The notes under the pieces were generated by a model. It did no database searches. It was given only the letters and a program-made list of their open reading frames with translations, and had not been told where the DNA came from. Source: Rhodovulum marinum (lineage in GTDB: Bacteria > Pseudomonadota > Alphaproteobacteria > Rhodobacterales > Rhodobacteraceae). From it: a stretch of DNA of 64,000 nt. Below, piece after piece: positions 28,579-37,135 of this stretch. A program made the position numbers and the translations under genes. The stretch spans positions 496,001 to 560,000 of the forward strand of contig NZ_SLXP01000002.1 of the NCBI RefSeq assembly GCF_004343075.1, read 5' to 3'. Every line of letters begins with the position of its first letter. Position 1 is the stretch's first letter.

Positions 28579-29475
28579 ATGGGATTCCGCGCGCACATCC
28601 TTGGGGCGGCCGCCGGCGGCGGGTTGCCCCAGTGGAACTGCGGCTGCGCGCAGTGCAACATGGCACGCGCCGGCACGATCCCCCCGCAGACCCAGTCGTC
28701 GCTCGCGGTGACCGCCAACGGGCGCGACTGGGCAATCCTGAACGCGTCCCCCGACATTCGCCAGCAACTGACCGCCTGCGCCGCGCTGCACCCCACGGGG
28801 CTGCGCGAGGTGCCGTTGGCCTCGGTTCTGGTGACCAATGGCGATATCGACCATGTGGCGGGTCTGTTGACGCTGCGCGAGATGCAGGCGTTCACCCTGT
28901 TCGCGACGGCGGGCATCCACGAGGTTCTGGCCGCCAACCCGATCTTCGCCGCGCTGAACGAAAGCGTGGTGGCGCGGGAAACGGTGGCGCTGGGCCAGCC
29001 CTTCGACCTGGCGCCGGGGCTGCGGGCCGAACTGTTCGCCGTGCCGGGCAAGGTGCCGCTCTACCTGGAGGGCGAGACGGTCGAGACGGACCTGGTGGGC
29101 GAACAGACCGTGGGCGTGCATCTGCAGGGGGGCGGCGGCGAGGCGCTGTATATCCCCGGCTGTGCGGTGCTGAACGCCGATCTTCGCGCGCGGCTGCGGG
29201 GCGCGCCGCTGGTGTTCTTCGACGGCACGCTGTGGCGCGACGACGAGATGGTGCGCGCGGGGCTGGGCGCCAAGACCGGCAAGCGGATGGGCCATATCTC
29301 GATGAGCGGGCCGGACGGGTCGATCGCCGGGTTCGCCGATCTGGGCGTGGCCAGGAAGGTTTTCGTGCACATGAACAACACCAACCCGGTGCTGGACCCC
29401 GGATCGGCCGAACGCGCCGAGGCCGAGGCCGCCGGGTGGATCATCGGACAGGACGGAATGGAGGTGTCCCCATGA
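28579..29475 (+). CDS. pqqB: PQQ biosynthesis protein PqqB
   Basis: 298 residues, metallo-beta-lactamase fold, acting late in PQQ formation. Starts GFRAHILGAAAGGGLPQWNC, the PqqB hallmark with the CGCAQCNMAR cysteines, and has VTNGDIDHVAGLLTLRE in place of the classical HxHxDH. Shares ATGA with pqqC. Confidence 0.95.
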   Translation: MGFRAHILGAAAGGGLPQWNCGCAQCNMARAGTIPPQTQSSLAVTANGRDWAILNASPDIRQQLTACAALHPTGLREVPLASVLVTNGDIDHVAGLLTLREMQAFTLFATAGIHEVLAANPIFAALNESVVARETVALGQPFDLAPGLRAELFAVPGKVPLYLEGETVETDLVGEQTVGVHLQGGGGEALYIPGCAVLNADLRARLRGAPLVFFDGTLWRDDEMVRAGLGAKTGKRMGHISMSGPDGSIAGFADLGVARKVFVHMNNTNPVLDPGSAERAEAEAAGWIIGQDGMEVSP

Positions 29476-30221
29476 CTCAGACGCGGGAGGAGTTCGAGGC
29501 CCGGCTGCGCCGGATCGGCGAAGAGCGCTATCACGACAAGCACCCGTTCCACCACCTGCTGCATGGCGGGCGCTGCACGCCGGACCAGGTGCGGGCCTGG
29601 GTGATCAACCGCTATTACTACCAGTCGCGCATCCCGATGAAGGACGCGGCCTTCATGAGCCGGGTCGAGGACCCGAAACTGCGCCGCGCCTGGCGGTCGC
29701 GGATCGAGGATCACGACGGCACCGCCGAGAACGAGGGCGGCATCGCGCGCTGGCTGAAACTGGCGGAAGCCGTGGGGCTGGACCCCGATTACGTGGCCTC
29801 GGGGGTGGGCATCCTGCCGGCGACGAAATTCGCGGTGGATGCCTATGTGCGCTTTGTCCGTGACAAGACCCTGCTGGAGGCGGTGGCGTCCTCGCTGACG
29901 GAACTGTTCGCGCCCAAGATCCACGCCGAACGGATCGAGGGGCTGCTGGCGAATTACGATTTCGCCGATGATGTCAGCATGTCCTATTTCCGCAAGCGCC
30001 TGAGCGAGGCGCCCAAGGACGTGGCGTTCGGCCTGGCCTGGGTGCTGGACCATGCAGATACGCGGGAAAAACAGGACGCCGCGGCCGCCGCACTGACCTT
30101 CAAGACCGACGTGCTGTGGGCGCAGCTGGATGCGCTGTATTCGGCCTATGTGGAACCGGCCCGCATCCCGCCGGGCGGCTGGGTGCCGGGCGAAGGCATG
30201 GCACTGGCCAGGGCGTCATGA
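29472..30221 (+). CDS. pqqC: PQQ synthase PqqC
   Basis: 249 residues; cofactor-free oxidase that performs the final ring closure and oxidation to PQQ. Family stretches: YHDKHPFHHLLHGG, WVINRYYYQSRIPMKDA, RIEDHDG and TELFAPKIHAERI. Overlaps pqqB and pqqD by 4 bases each. Confidence 0.95.
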   Translation: MTQTREEFEARLRRIGEERYHDKHPFHHLLHGGRCTPDQVRAWVINRYYYQSRIPMKDAAFMSRVEDPKLRRAWRSRIEDHDGTAENEGGIARWLKLAEAVGLDPDYVASGVGILPATKFAVDAYVRFVRDKTLLEAVASSLTELFAPKIHAERIEGLLANYDFADDVSMSYFRKRLSEAPKDVAFGLAWVLDHADTREKQDAAAAALTFKTDVLWAQLDALYSAYVEPARIPPGGWVPGEGMALARAS

Positions 30222-30496
30222 TCGGGGCCGACGACATCCCCGTGATCCCGCGCGGCGTGCGGATGCAGTTCGACCGCGTGCGCGAGCGCTGGGTCCTCTT
30301 GGCGCCCGAGCGCACCGTGGCGCTGGACGAGATCGGCCGGGCGATCCTGTCGGAAATCGACGGGGAACGCAGTTTCGGCCAGATCACCGCGGGGCTGGCG
30401 GCGAAATATGCCGCCCCGCAAGAGGAAATCGCCGAGGACAGCCGCGGATTCCTCGGCGCGCTGATCGACCGCCGCTTCGTGGAGGTCCGCAGATGA
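30218..30496 (+). CDS. pqqD: PQQ peptide chaperone PqqD
   Basis: 92 residues; small RRE-fold protein that presents PqqA to the radical-SAM enzyme PqqE. Visible: IPRGVRMQFDRVRERWVLL, PERTVALDEIGRAIL. Overlaps pqqC and pqqE by 4 bases each. Confidence 0.93.
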   Translation: MIGADDIPVIPRGVRMQFDRVRERWVLLAPERTVALDEIGRAILSEIDGERSFGQITAGLAAKYAAPQEEIAEDSRGFLGALIDRRFVEVRR

Positions 30497-31575
30497 GTAT
30501 CAACCCGCCCATCGCGATGCTGGCGGAACTGACCCACCGCTGCCCGCTGTCCTGCCCCTATTGCTCGAACCCGGTGGAGCTGACCCGGCGCGACGCGGAA
30601 CTGGACACCGCGACCTGGGCCGACGTGTTCCGGCAGGCCGCCGACCTGGGCGTGCTGCAACTGCACCTGTCGGGGGGCGAACCGGTGAGCCGGCGCGACC
30701 TGGTCGACCTGGTCGTGGCGGCGCGCGAGGCGGGGCTTTACACCAACCTCATCACCTCGGGGATCGGGCTGACGGAAAAGCGGCTGACGGAGCTGGACGC
30801 GGCGGGGCTGGACCATATCCAGCTGAGCTTGCAGGGCACCGATGCCGAGATGGCCGACCGGATCGGCGGCTATCGCGGCGGCTTCGCGCGCAAGATGGAC
30901 GTGGCCCGCTGGATCGGCGAGATCGGTTTTCCGCTGACGCTGAACGCGGTGCTGCACCGGCAGAACCTGCACCAGTTGCCGCGGGCCATCGAGATGGCGG
31001 TGGAAATGGGCGCGCGCCGGATCGAGGTGGCGACCGTGCAGTTCCACGGCTGGGCGCTCTTGAGCCGCGACGCGCTGATGCCGACGCGCGAGCAGGCCCG
31101 CGAGGCCGACGCCATCGTCGCCGAGGCGCGGGCGCGGCTGAAGGGCACGCTGGTGATCGACTACGTGCCCGCCGATTACCACTCGGACTACCCCAAGCGC
31201 TGCATGGGCGGCTGGGGCACGACCGGGCTGAACGTGGCACCCGACGGGCTGGTCCTGCCCTGCCACGCGGCGCAGACGATCCCGACGCTTCACTTCGACA
31301 ACGTGCGCGAGAAACGCCTGCGCGAGATCTGGTACGAGGGGGCGGCCTTCAACGCGTTCCGCGGCACCGAGTGGATGCAGGAGCCCTGCCGAAGCTGCGA
31401 ACGCAGAGAGGTGGATTTCGGCGGCTGCCGCTGCCAGGCGATGGCGCTGGTGGGGGACGCGGCAGCCACCGACCCGGTCTGCATCAAGTCGCCCCACCAC
31501 GGCGAACTGCAGGAGCGCGCTGATGCCTTCGCGGCCGGCGAGGCCGGGTTCACTGCCCGCGCGGCAGCGGGCTGA
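30493..31575 (+). CDS. pqqE: PqqA peptide cyclase PqqE (radical SAM)
   Basis: 360 residues. Forms the C-C bond between Glu and Tyr of PqqA. The radical-SAM cysteines are CPLSCPYC near residue 17; the C-terminal SPASM region has the cysteine set around RCMGGWG, LPCHAAQ, CRSCERREVDFGGCRCQA and DPVC. Last gene of pqqABCDE; three hairpins follow. Confidence 0.95.
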   Translation: MSINPPIAMLAELTHRCPLSCPYCSNPVELTRRDAELDTATWADVFRQAADLGVLQLHLSGGEPVSRRDLVDLVVAAREAGLYTNLITSGIGLTEKRLTELDAAGLDHIQLSLQGTDAEMADRIGGYRGGFARKMDVARWIGEIGFPLTLNAVLHRQNLHQLPRAIEMAVEMGARRIEVATVQFHGWALLSRDALMPTREQAREADAIVAEARARLKGTLVIDYVPADYHSDYPKRCMGGWGTTGLNVAPDGLVLPCHAAQTIPTLHFDNVREKRLREIWYEGAAFNAFRGTEWMQEPCRSCERREVDFGGCRCQAMALVGDAAATDPVCIKSPHHGELQERADAFAAGEAGFTARAAAG

Positions 31576-31591
31576 GGGGCGGCCATACAGG

Positions 31592-31620
31592 GTTTCGCCC
31601 CGGCTGTCGCCGGGGCGACC
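31592..31620 (+). repeat. 29-base dispersed hairpin repeat, copy 1
   Basis: Hairpin CGCCCCGGC-TGTC-GCCGGGGCG (31596-31617) inside a 29-base unit that occurs identically, in the other orientation, at 50616-50644, and as a variant at 25835-25862. Located just after pqqE. Confidence 0.8.
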
Positions 31621-31645
31621 CGCGCGGGGGGCGCCGCCCCCCGCA

Positions 31646-31712
31646 CCCCCCGGGATATTTCCAGCCAGAAGAAGGGATCGGGTCTTCTTCTGGCTGGAAA
31701 TATCCCGGGGGG
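31646..31712. repeat. Perfect 29-bp inverted repeat between pqqE and modD
   Basis: Arms 31646-31674 and 31684-31712 are exact reverse complements (29 bp) with a 9-base loop. The arms contain GGGATATTTCCAGCCAGAAG. It lies between the convergent pqqE and modD genes and could act as a bidirectional terminator; a 7-bp stem GGGGGGC-AGA-GCCCCCC (31725-31741) follows. Confidence 0.85.
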
Positions 31713-31774
31713 AGTCCGAAGGACGGGGGGCAGAGCCCCCCTCTTCCCGGCCGGCCCGTTGGCGCGCGGCCAGG

Positions 31775-32614
31775 TCAGCCCGGTTCGATCGCCACCGCGA
31801 CATCGGCGGGCGGGGCGTAATAGGGGGCGGAGGTCACGAGGACCGCGGCGCCGCTGGCCGCGTAAGCGGCGGCGTTGGTTTGCGTGATGCCGCCTGCGGC
31901 GGCGAGGCAGCCGGGCCAGGCGGGGGCGAGCGCGGCGGCGGTGGCGGCGACCGCGTCGGGGGGGAATTTTTCCAGCTGGATCACGTCGGCCCCGGCCTCG
32001 GCCGCCGCCAGCGCCGCGTCGACATCGCCGACCTCGACCACGATGCGCCGTTCGGGGCAGGTCTGGCGCAGTCGCGCGATCTGGCCCGCAACGCCCGCTG
32101 ACCCGGCAAAGCGCGCGTGTTCGGGGAAGACCAGCACCGTGTCGGACAGCCCCGTCCGGTGTATCGTGGCGCCGCCCGCGGTCACCGCCTTGAGCGACAG
32201 CGCGCGGGTGCCCGGGATCGCCTTGCGGGTGCAGGCGACGATGATATCCGGGCGCGCGGTTTCGGCCGCGGCCACGATGCCCGCCGCCGCGCCCGCCACG
32301 CCCGAGGCCCATTCGACCAGCGTTTGCGCCACCTTCCAGGCGGCGAAGATCGCCTCGGCCCGGCCGCGCGCGGCGAGCAGCAGGTCGCCCGGCGCGGCGG
32401 GCGTGCCGCTGGCGCACGCGATGTCGGCCTGCGCGCCCGCCAGTTCGAAGATCCGCGCGGCCTCTTCGGTTCCGCAGGCGGTCATTGCGCCCCGCGCACG
32501 CATGGTCAGCGCGGCGTTGGCGGCCCCGATGCCGAGGCTGCGGGTGGTCAGGTCGCCAAGGGGGACGTCTTCCTTCAGCAGGCAGCGCAGCGCCTGGTCG
32601 TCGAGGAGAAACAT
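31775..32614 (-). CDS. modD: ModD, NadC-like protein of the molybdenum transport operon
   Basis: 279 residues of the quinolinate-phosphoribosyltransferase fold (DDQALRCLLKEDVPLGDLTT, TRKAIPGTRALSLKAV, QLEKFPPD, AAAGGI). Placed in modABC order it matches ModD of R. capsulatus modABCD rather than NadC for NAD synthesis. Its biochemical role in Mo metabolism is not established. It overlaps modC by 40 bases. Confidence 0.85.
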   Translation of the reverse strand: MFLLDDQALRCLLKEDVPLGDLTTRSLGIGAANAALTMRARGAMTACGTEEAARIFELAGAQADIACASGTPAAPGDLLLAARGRAEAIFAAWKVAQTLVEWASGVAGAAAGIVAAAETARPDIIVACTRKAIPGTRALSLKAVTAGGATIHRTGLSDTVLVFPEHARFAGSAGVAGQIARLRQTCPERRIVVEVGDVDAALAAAEAGADVIQLEKFPPDAVAATAAALAPAWPGCLAAAGGITQTNAAAYAASGAAVLVTSAPYYAPPADVAVAIEPG

Positions 32615-33255
32615 GGGGGTGTGGTCCTTTCTTCGTGCAATTCACCCGCGCGGAGCGTCACGGTGCGGTCGGCGAGCGCGGCGGCCTCTTCCGGGTCGTG
32701 GGTGACGATCAGCGCGGTCATGCCCGCGGCGCGGCGCAGCGTGTCGAACTCGCGCCAGAGGGTGCGGCGGGTCGTGGGGTCGAGGCTGGAGAACGGTTCG
32801 TCCAGGAGCAGCAGGCGGGGACCGCGCACCAGCGCGCGCGCGAGCGCGGCGCGCTGGCGTTCGCCGCCCGACAGGTGCGCGGGGCGGCGGGTGGCGCGGT
32901 GGGCGATGGCGCAGGTCTTCAGCGTCTGGGCGACGCGGGCGGTGCGTTCGGCGCGGCTGAGGCCCGTGAAGAGCAGCGGCAGGTGCAGGTTGCCCGCCAC
33001 GCTGAGATGGGGGAACAGGTGCAGATCCTGGCTCATGTAGCCGATGGGGCGGCGGTGGGGGGCGCGGCCGGTCATGGGTTCGTTGCCGAGAAAGACCCGG
33101 CCGCGATGGGGCAAGAGCCCCGCGACGATCCTGAGAAGCGTGCTTTTGCCCGCGCCGGAGGGGCCGAGGACGGCGACCGCCTCGCCCGGGGCAAGGGTCA
33201 GGTCGAGCGGGGCCAGGACCGCGTTGCCCACCGATTCAAGCCGCAAGCCGGGCAT
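32575..33255 (-). CDS. modC: Molybdate ABC transporter ATPase ModC (short)
   Basis: 226 residues. Walker A GPSGAGKST, Q-loop YMSQDLHLFPHL, signature LSGGERQR, Walker B LLLLDEPFSSLD, switch IVTHDPEEA. It ends after the ATPase domain, so the C-terminal MOP regulatory domain of standard ModC (about 350 residues) is absent. Overlaps modB by 20 and modD by 40 bases. Confidence 0.88.
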   Translation of the reverse strand: MPGLRLESVGNAVLAPLDLTLAPGEAVAVLGPSGAGKSTLLRIVAGLLPHRGRVFLGNEPMTGRAPHRRPIGYMSQDLHLFPHLSVAGNLHLPLLFTGLSRAERTARVAQTLKTCAIAHRATRRPAHLSGGERQRAALARALVRGPRLLLLDEPFSSLDPTTRRTLWREFDTLRRAAGMTALIVTHDPEEAAALADRTVTLRAGELHEERTTPPCFSSTTRRCAAC

Positions 33256-34042
33256 CGGGGGCCTCCGTCATGGGGTCGGCACGCTCGCCCGCCAGAAGGC
33301 GGATCGCGAGCAGCAGCGCGAAGGCCAGCCCCAGCAGCACCAGCGCGCAGGCGATGGCGACATCGGTGCGGCCGCTGGCGATGTTGAGGAAGATCGCCAT
33401 GGGCAGGGTTTCGGTGTGAAACCGCGTGGCGCCCGCGACCATCAGGGTGGCGCCGAATTCGCCCAGCGCCCGCGCCCAGCCGAGGATCGCGGCGCTGAGG
33501 AGTGCACGGCCCGCCATGGGCACCTCGACCAGCAGGAAGGCCCAGAAAGGCGGCAGGCCCAGCGTGCCGGCATTGGCGGCGAAACCGGGGTCGATGGCGC
33601 CGAAGGCCGCCCGCGCGCTGCGGGTGACGACCGAGGTCGCGACATAGGCCTGGGCGAGGACGACGCCCGCAGGCGCGAACAGCATCTCGCGGCCCAGCGC
33701 GGGGATGGGGCCGTCGCGGCCCAGCAGGAACAGAAGGCCGATGCCCGCGACCAGCGGCGGGGTGACCATGGGCAAATCGAGGATGGTTTCGACCACCGCC
33801 TTGCCGGGGAAGCGGCGGCGGGCCAGCAGGTAGGCCGAGGGCACGCCGAGGGCGAGCGCGATCAGAAGGGCGGCGAGCGAGGTGCGCAGCGACAGCGCCA
33901 GCGCGAAATGGGTTTCGGGGTCGGCCAGCGCGGCGGTCAGCGTCGCCAGCGGCAGGTGCAGGGCCAAGGCGGCGAGCGCGCCCAGGATCGTCGCGACGAT
34001 CAGGGCGAGCGGTGCCCAGGCCAGCAGCGAGAGGGCGCGCAC
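33236..34042 (-). CDS. modB: Molybdate ABC transporter permease ModB
   Basis: 268 residues, GTG start, about six membrane helices and the coupling loop ANAGTLGLPPFWAFLLVEVP. ALGEFGATLMVAGATRFHTETLP is a strong ModB/CysT-type marker. The start lies 5 bases after the modA stop. Confidence 0.9.
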   Translation of the reverse strand: MRALSLLAWAPLALIVATILGALAALALHLPLATLTAALADPETHFALALSLRTSLAALLIALALGVPSAYLLARRRFPGKAVVETILDLPMVTPPLVAGIGLLFLLGRDGPIPALGREMLFAPAGVVLAQAYVATSVVTRSARAAFGAIDPGFAANAGTLGLPPFWAFLLVEVPMAGRALLSAAILGWARALGEFGATLMVAGATRFHTETLPMAIFLNIASGRTDVAIACALVLLGLAFALLLAIRLLAGERADPMTEAPDARLAA

Positions 34043-34047
34043 GGCGC

Positions 34048-34794
34048 TTACTCCGCCGCGGGGCCGAAGCCCGCCGCGGCGAACGCCGCCTGCCCGGTTT
34101 CCGAGGCGAGGAAGGCGAGGAAGGCGCGGGCCGCCTCGGGCGCGGTGGCGGTGTCCAGCAGGCCCGCGGTGATCCGTTCGGGGGTGTAGCAGCGGGGCGG
34201 GACCGGCACGGTGACGATGGCCGCGCCCTGCGGGCGGGCGGCGGAGGTGGTGAGGATCGTAGCGTCGACATCCCCCTGCCCCACGTAAAGCGCCAGTTGT
34301 TGCAGGGTGGTGGCGCGGACGACGGTGTTGGCGTGGACGGCGGGGGCATCGGCGCAGGCCGCCAGGATCGCCTCGGCGGTGCGGCCGAGTGCCATGGCCT
34401 GCGGATCGCCCAGCGCGACGCGCAGGCCCGGTTGGGCGAGGTCGTCGAGGCCCCGCACCCGGTCGGCGGCGGCGGCGGAAACGCCGATGGCCACGCTGTG
34501 CACGGCGAGCGTCTGCACCTCGGCGATGCGGCCTTCCGCGGTCAGCTGGTCGGTGAAGAAGGCGCTGCCCGAGACGAAGACATCGCCCCGCCCGGTGGTG
34601 CGGAAGCGGGCCAGGATCTGCCCCGTGCCGCCATATTCGACGAGGACCTTCGTACCGGTTTCGGCCTCGAATTGCTCGGCCAGCGGTTGCAGCGCGGGGC
34701 GCAAGCCTGCACCGGCATAGGCGAAGAGCGGCTCGGCGCGGGCGGGGGCGGCCAGCGCGAGGACGGCGAGGGCAAGGGCGATGAGGCGGCGCAT
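34048..34794 (-). CDS. modA: Periplasmic molybdate-binding protein ModA
   Basis: 248 residues with signal peptide MRRLIALALAVLALAAPARA. The mature N-terminus EPLFAYAGAGLRPALQPLAEQFE and GDVFVSGSAFF are typical of the ModA/PBP2 family. Cognate of ModBC. Starts 28 bases after modE in the same direction. Confidence 0.87.
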   Translation of the reverse strand: MRRLIALALAVLALAAPARAEPLFAYAGAGLRPALQPLAEQFEAETGTKVLVEYGGTGQILARFRTTGRGDVFVSGSAFFTDQLTAEGRIAEVQTLAVHSVAIGVSAAAADRVRGLDDLAQPGLRVALGDPQAMALGRTAEAILAACADAPAVHANTVVRATTLQQLALYVGQGDVDATILTTSAARPQGAAIVTVPVPPRCYTPERITAGLLDTATAPEAARAFLAFLASETGQAAFAAAGFGPAAE

Positions 34795-34822
34795 GGTCGG
34801 GGTCCTTGGGTGTACGGGGGTG

Positions 34823-35623
34823 TCAGGGAAGGGCGAGGATGACGTGGCTGGCCTTGACCAGCGCGGTGGCGCGGCTGCCGGGGGTCAGGCCCAGCGCCTG
34901 GGCCGAGGCTTGGGTGACGACGGCGGTCAGGCTTTTGCCGGCGCCGAGATCGAGCACGATTTCGCTGTTCACGGGGCCGTCTTCGCGCGCGACGACGGTG
35001 CCGGGCAGGCTGTTGCAGGCCGAGACGGAGAGCGGGGCGTCGCCGGCGGCGAGGATCACGAAGCTGGCCTTGACCAGCGCGAAGACCTCGCGGCCCGGGG
35101 CAAGGCCCATTTCGGCGGCGCTGCGTTCGGTGATGACGGCGGTGAGGCGCTGGCCGTCGCCGAAGGCCAGGCCGATCTCGGCGCTGACGGTGCCCTGCGT
35201 GACGGTTTCGACGGTGCAGCGGAAGGTGTTGCGGGTGCTGGTCTGCATGGCGAGGCTCCAGATAAGGTCGGACACGGTCTGGCCCGGCTCGGCGATGTCG
35301 GCGTCGAGCGCGGACAGCGCGCGGGCAAGGCCCGCCTCGATCCGGGAAAACCGGTCGAGCACGGCGCGGCCGGCCGGCGTCAGTTGCGCGCCGCCGCCCG
35401 CGCGCCCGCCCGGGGCGGCATCGACCAGCGGGCGGGCGAAAAGGTTGTTCATGGCGGTGACCGCGTCCCACGCGCCCTTGTAGGACAGGCCCGCGGCGCG
35501 CGCGGCGCCTGCGATGGAACCTTCGGCGGCGATCGCCTCGAGCAGGCGGATGCGGGCGCCGCCGATGCGGGGGCGGCCCTCGCGGGCGAGGGTCAGGCTG
35601 GCCTGAAGGGTGGGGTCGGGCAT
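34823..35623 (-). CDS. modE: Mo-responsive regulator ModE/Mop (winged helix plus two MOP domains)
   Basis: 266 residues. Residues 20-110 are a LysR-type winged helix (LLEAIAAEGSIAGAARAAGLSYKGAWDAV). Residues 125-195 and 198-265 are two molbindin repeats, each ending in the RATALVKASHVILAL-type motif that binds molybdate. This is the MopA/MopB architecture of R. capsulatus, which represses mod and alternative nitrogenase genes when Mo is present. A Mo-box lies 21-45 bases upstream of its own ATG, implying autorepression. Confidence 0.92.
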   Translation of the reverse strand: MPDPTLQASLTLAREGRPRIGGARIRLLEAIAAEGSIAGAARAAGLSYKGAWDAVTAMNNLFARPLVDAAPGGRAGGGAQLTPAGRAVLDRFSRIEAGLARALSALDADIAEPGQTVSDLIWSLAMQTSTRNTFRCTVETVTQGTVSAEIGLAFGDGQRLTAVITERSAAEMGLAPGREVFALVKASFVILAAGDAPLSVSACNSLPGTVVAREDGPVNSEIVLDLGAGKSLTAVVTQASAQALGLTPGSRATALVKASHVILALP

Positions 35624-35643
35624 GGTGCTGGCCTGTGCTGGGG

Positions 35644-35668
35644 CGCTATGAAGCGCGGCTTCATAACG
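35644..35668. promoter_or_regulatory. Mo-box (ModE/Mop operator) at the modE-modABCD promoter
   Basis: Near-perfect inverted repeat CGCTATGAAG-N5-CTTCATAACG (one mismatch between arms), the shape of a ModE/Mop binding site. It overlaps the start point expected for the sigma-54 promoter at 35674-35689, a good position for repression. Confidence 0.8.
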
Positions 35669-35673
35669 GTCCT

Positions 35674-35689
35674 AGCAAGGAGCGGGCCA
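35674..35689 (-). promoter_or_regulatory. Sigma-54 promoter for modE-modABCD
   Basis: On the minus strand TGGCCCGCTCCTTGCT, with GG-N10-GC spacing and only one change from TGGCAC-N5-TTGCW. It lies 51 bases before the modE ATG, with the Mo-box just downstream and a TGT-N10-ACA site upstream. Confidence 0.7.
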
Positions 35690-35752
35690 AGCGGCGCCAG
35701 CCGTGGGAAATCAGGGGGTTGGCGGGGGCGTTGACGGAAAGCCGACAGGCGG

Positions 35753-35768
35753 TGTCGGGTTTGTCACA
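35753..35768. promoter_or_regulatory. NifA-type upstream activator site near mod
   Basis: TGTCGGGTTTGTCACA fits TGT-N10-ACA, centred about 79 bases upstream of the sigma-54 promoter centre. It lies 5 bases after the rpoN stop codon. Its right half is weaker than the other three sites. Confidence 0.6.
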
Positions 35769-35772
35769 ACGC

Positions 35773-37077
35773 TCAGGCCGGTTCGGGGGCCTTGCGCTTG
35801 CGGTCGTAGGAGGACGGGATGCCCAGCATGTCGCGGTATTTCGCGACGGTGCGGCGGGCGAGTTTCGCGCCCTCGGCCTGGGCCCGGCGGACGATGTCGG
35901 CATCCGACAGCGGGCGCGTGGGTTCCTCGGCGGCGACGATGCGGGCGACCAGCGCGATCAGCGCGTCCTGCGAGGGGCCGTCGGCGCCGGATCCGGGGGT
36001 GAAGGCGCGGCTGAAGAAGGCGCGCAAGGGCAGCGTGCCGCGCGGGGTTTCGATGGTGCGGTGGGCGACGGCGCGGCTGACGGTCGAGGGGTGGATGCCC
36101 AGTTCGGCGGCGGCCTCTTCGGTGGACAGCGGGCGCAGCGCCTCGGGGCCCGCGTCGAGGAAGGCGGCCTGGTGGCGGACGAGGAACCCCGCGGTCAGCA
36201 GAAGCGTCGCCTGGCGGCGTTCGACCGCACGCACCAGCCAGCGCGCGCGCGAGCGCGCCGCCGACAGCCAGGCCCGCGCGGCGGCGTCGCCCGCGCTGTC
36301 GGGGCCGTCGGTCACCCGCAGCCCCGGCAGGACCGAGCGGTTCAGTTCCACCTGCCAGCCATCCGCACCGCGGGTCAGGTGCAGGTCGGGCGGCAGCACC
36401 GGCATGTCGGGGGCGGAAAAGGCCATGCCCGGTTTCGGGTCCAGCCCGCGGATGGTGGCGAGTGCGGCGCGCACGTCGTCGGGGGTGCCGTCGCACATCT
36501 GGGCCAGCTCGTCGATCCGGCCCTCGGCCAGCAGGGCGAGGTTGTCGAGGATCACCGACAGTTCCCAGGTCAGAAGGCCCTTGTCGGCGGCCTGAAGGCG
36601 CAGGCATTCGGAAAGGTTTCGGGCGAAGAGGCCGGCCGGTTCGAAATCCTGCAGGCGGGCGAGGATGCCCTCGGCCACGGGCCGCGGCACGCCGGCGATG
36701 CGGGCGATCTGGTCGACCGGGGCGCCCAGCCAGCCGGTGGGTTCCAGCGCCTCGGCAAAGGCCATCGCGACGCGCTGGGTCACGGGGTGGGTAAAGGCGC
36801 GCGCGATCTGCCGGCCGACATGTTCGTAAAGGCTGGGCTTGGCCTCGGCCAGCGCCGCGACCGGGTCGAAATCGGGGTTGGGCGTGCCGCGCGCGCCGGT
36901 GGGCAGCGGCGGGGCCACCTCGGGCATGCGGATGTCGAGACAGGGGTTTTCCAGCGCCTGTTCGGCCAGATGCGCGGTCAGGTCGAGTTGGCTCATCTGC
37001 AGGATCTTGAGCGAGGCCTGCATCTTGGCCGTCATTGCCAGGCCCTGGGTCTGGCGCTGGACGAAATTCATCTCCAT
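35773..37077 (-). CDS. rpoN: RNA polymerase sigma-54 factor RpoN
   Basis: 434 residues from the ATG at 37077; GTG at 37083 and ATG at 37071 are alternatives. Region I is Gln/Leu-rich (FVQRQTQGLAMTAKMQASLKILQMSQ) and contacts the activator; the C-terminal HTH (ELGIHPSTVSRAVAHR) and the RpoN box ARRTVAKYR that reads the -24 element are intact. Its place at the end of iscA-nifU-nifV-nifW matches the nif-dedicated rpoN of Rhodobacter. Confidence 0.95.
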   Translation of the reverse strand: MEMNFVQRQTQGLAMTAKMQASLKILQMSQLDLTAHLAEQALENPCLDIRMPEVAPPLPTGARGTPNPDFDPVAALAEAKPSLYEHVGRQIARAFTHPVTQRVAMAFAEALEPTGWLGAPVDQIARIAGVPRPVAEGILARLQDFEPAGLFARNLSECLRLQAADKGLLTWELSVILDNLALLAEGRIDELAQMCDGTPDDVRAALATIRGLDPKPGMAFSAPDMPVLPPDLHLTRGADGWQVELNRSVLPGLRVTDGPDSAGDAAARAWLSAARSRARWLVRAVERRQATLLLTAGFLVRHQAAFLDAGPEALRPLSTEEAAAELGIHPSTVSRAVAHRTIETPRGTLPLRAFFSRAFTPGSGADGPSQDALIALVARIVAAEEPTRPLSDADIVRRAQAEGAKLARRTVAKYRDMLGIPSSYDRKRKAPEPA

Positions 37078-37109
37078 GGGCACAGCCTAGCACGATTCCC
37101 GCGGAGGGG

Positions 37110-37128
37110 GCCCGGCAATGTGCCGGGC
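37110..37128 (-). terminator. Hairpin between nifW and rpoN
   Basis: GCCCGGCA-ATG-TGCCGGGC, a perfect 8-bp stem in the 58-base gap ahead of rpoN. No T-tract; it may reduce read-through so that rpoN is expressed below the nif genes. Confidence 0.5.
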
Positions 37129-37135
37129 GCCCGCG

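Noticed and set aside
31775-32614. NadC of NAD synthesis
   Set aside because: Same fold, but it overlaps modC by 40 bases in a mod operon and no nadA/nadB is present; ModD fits better.
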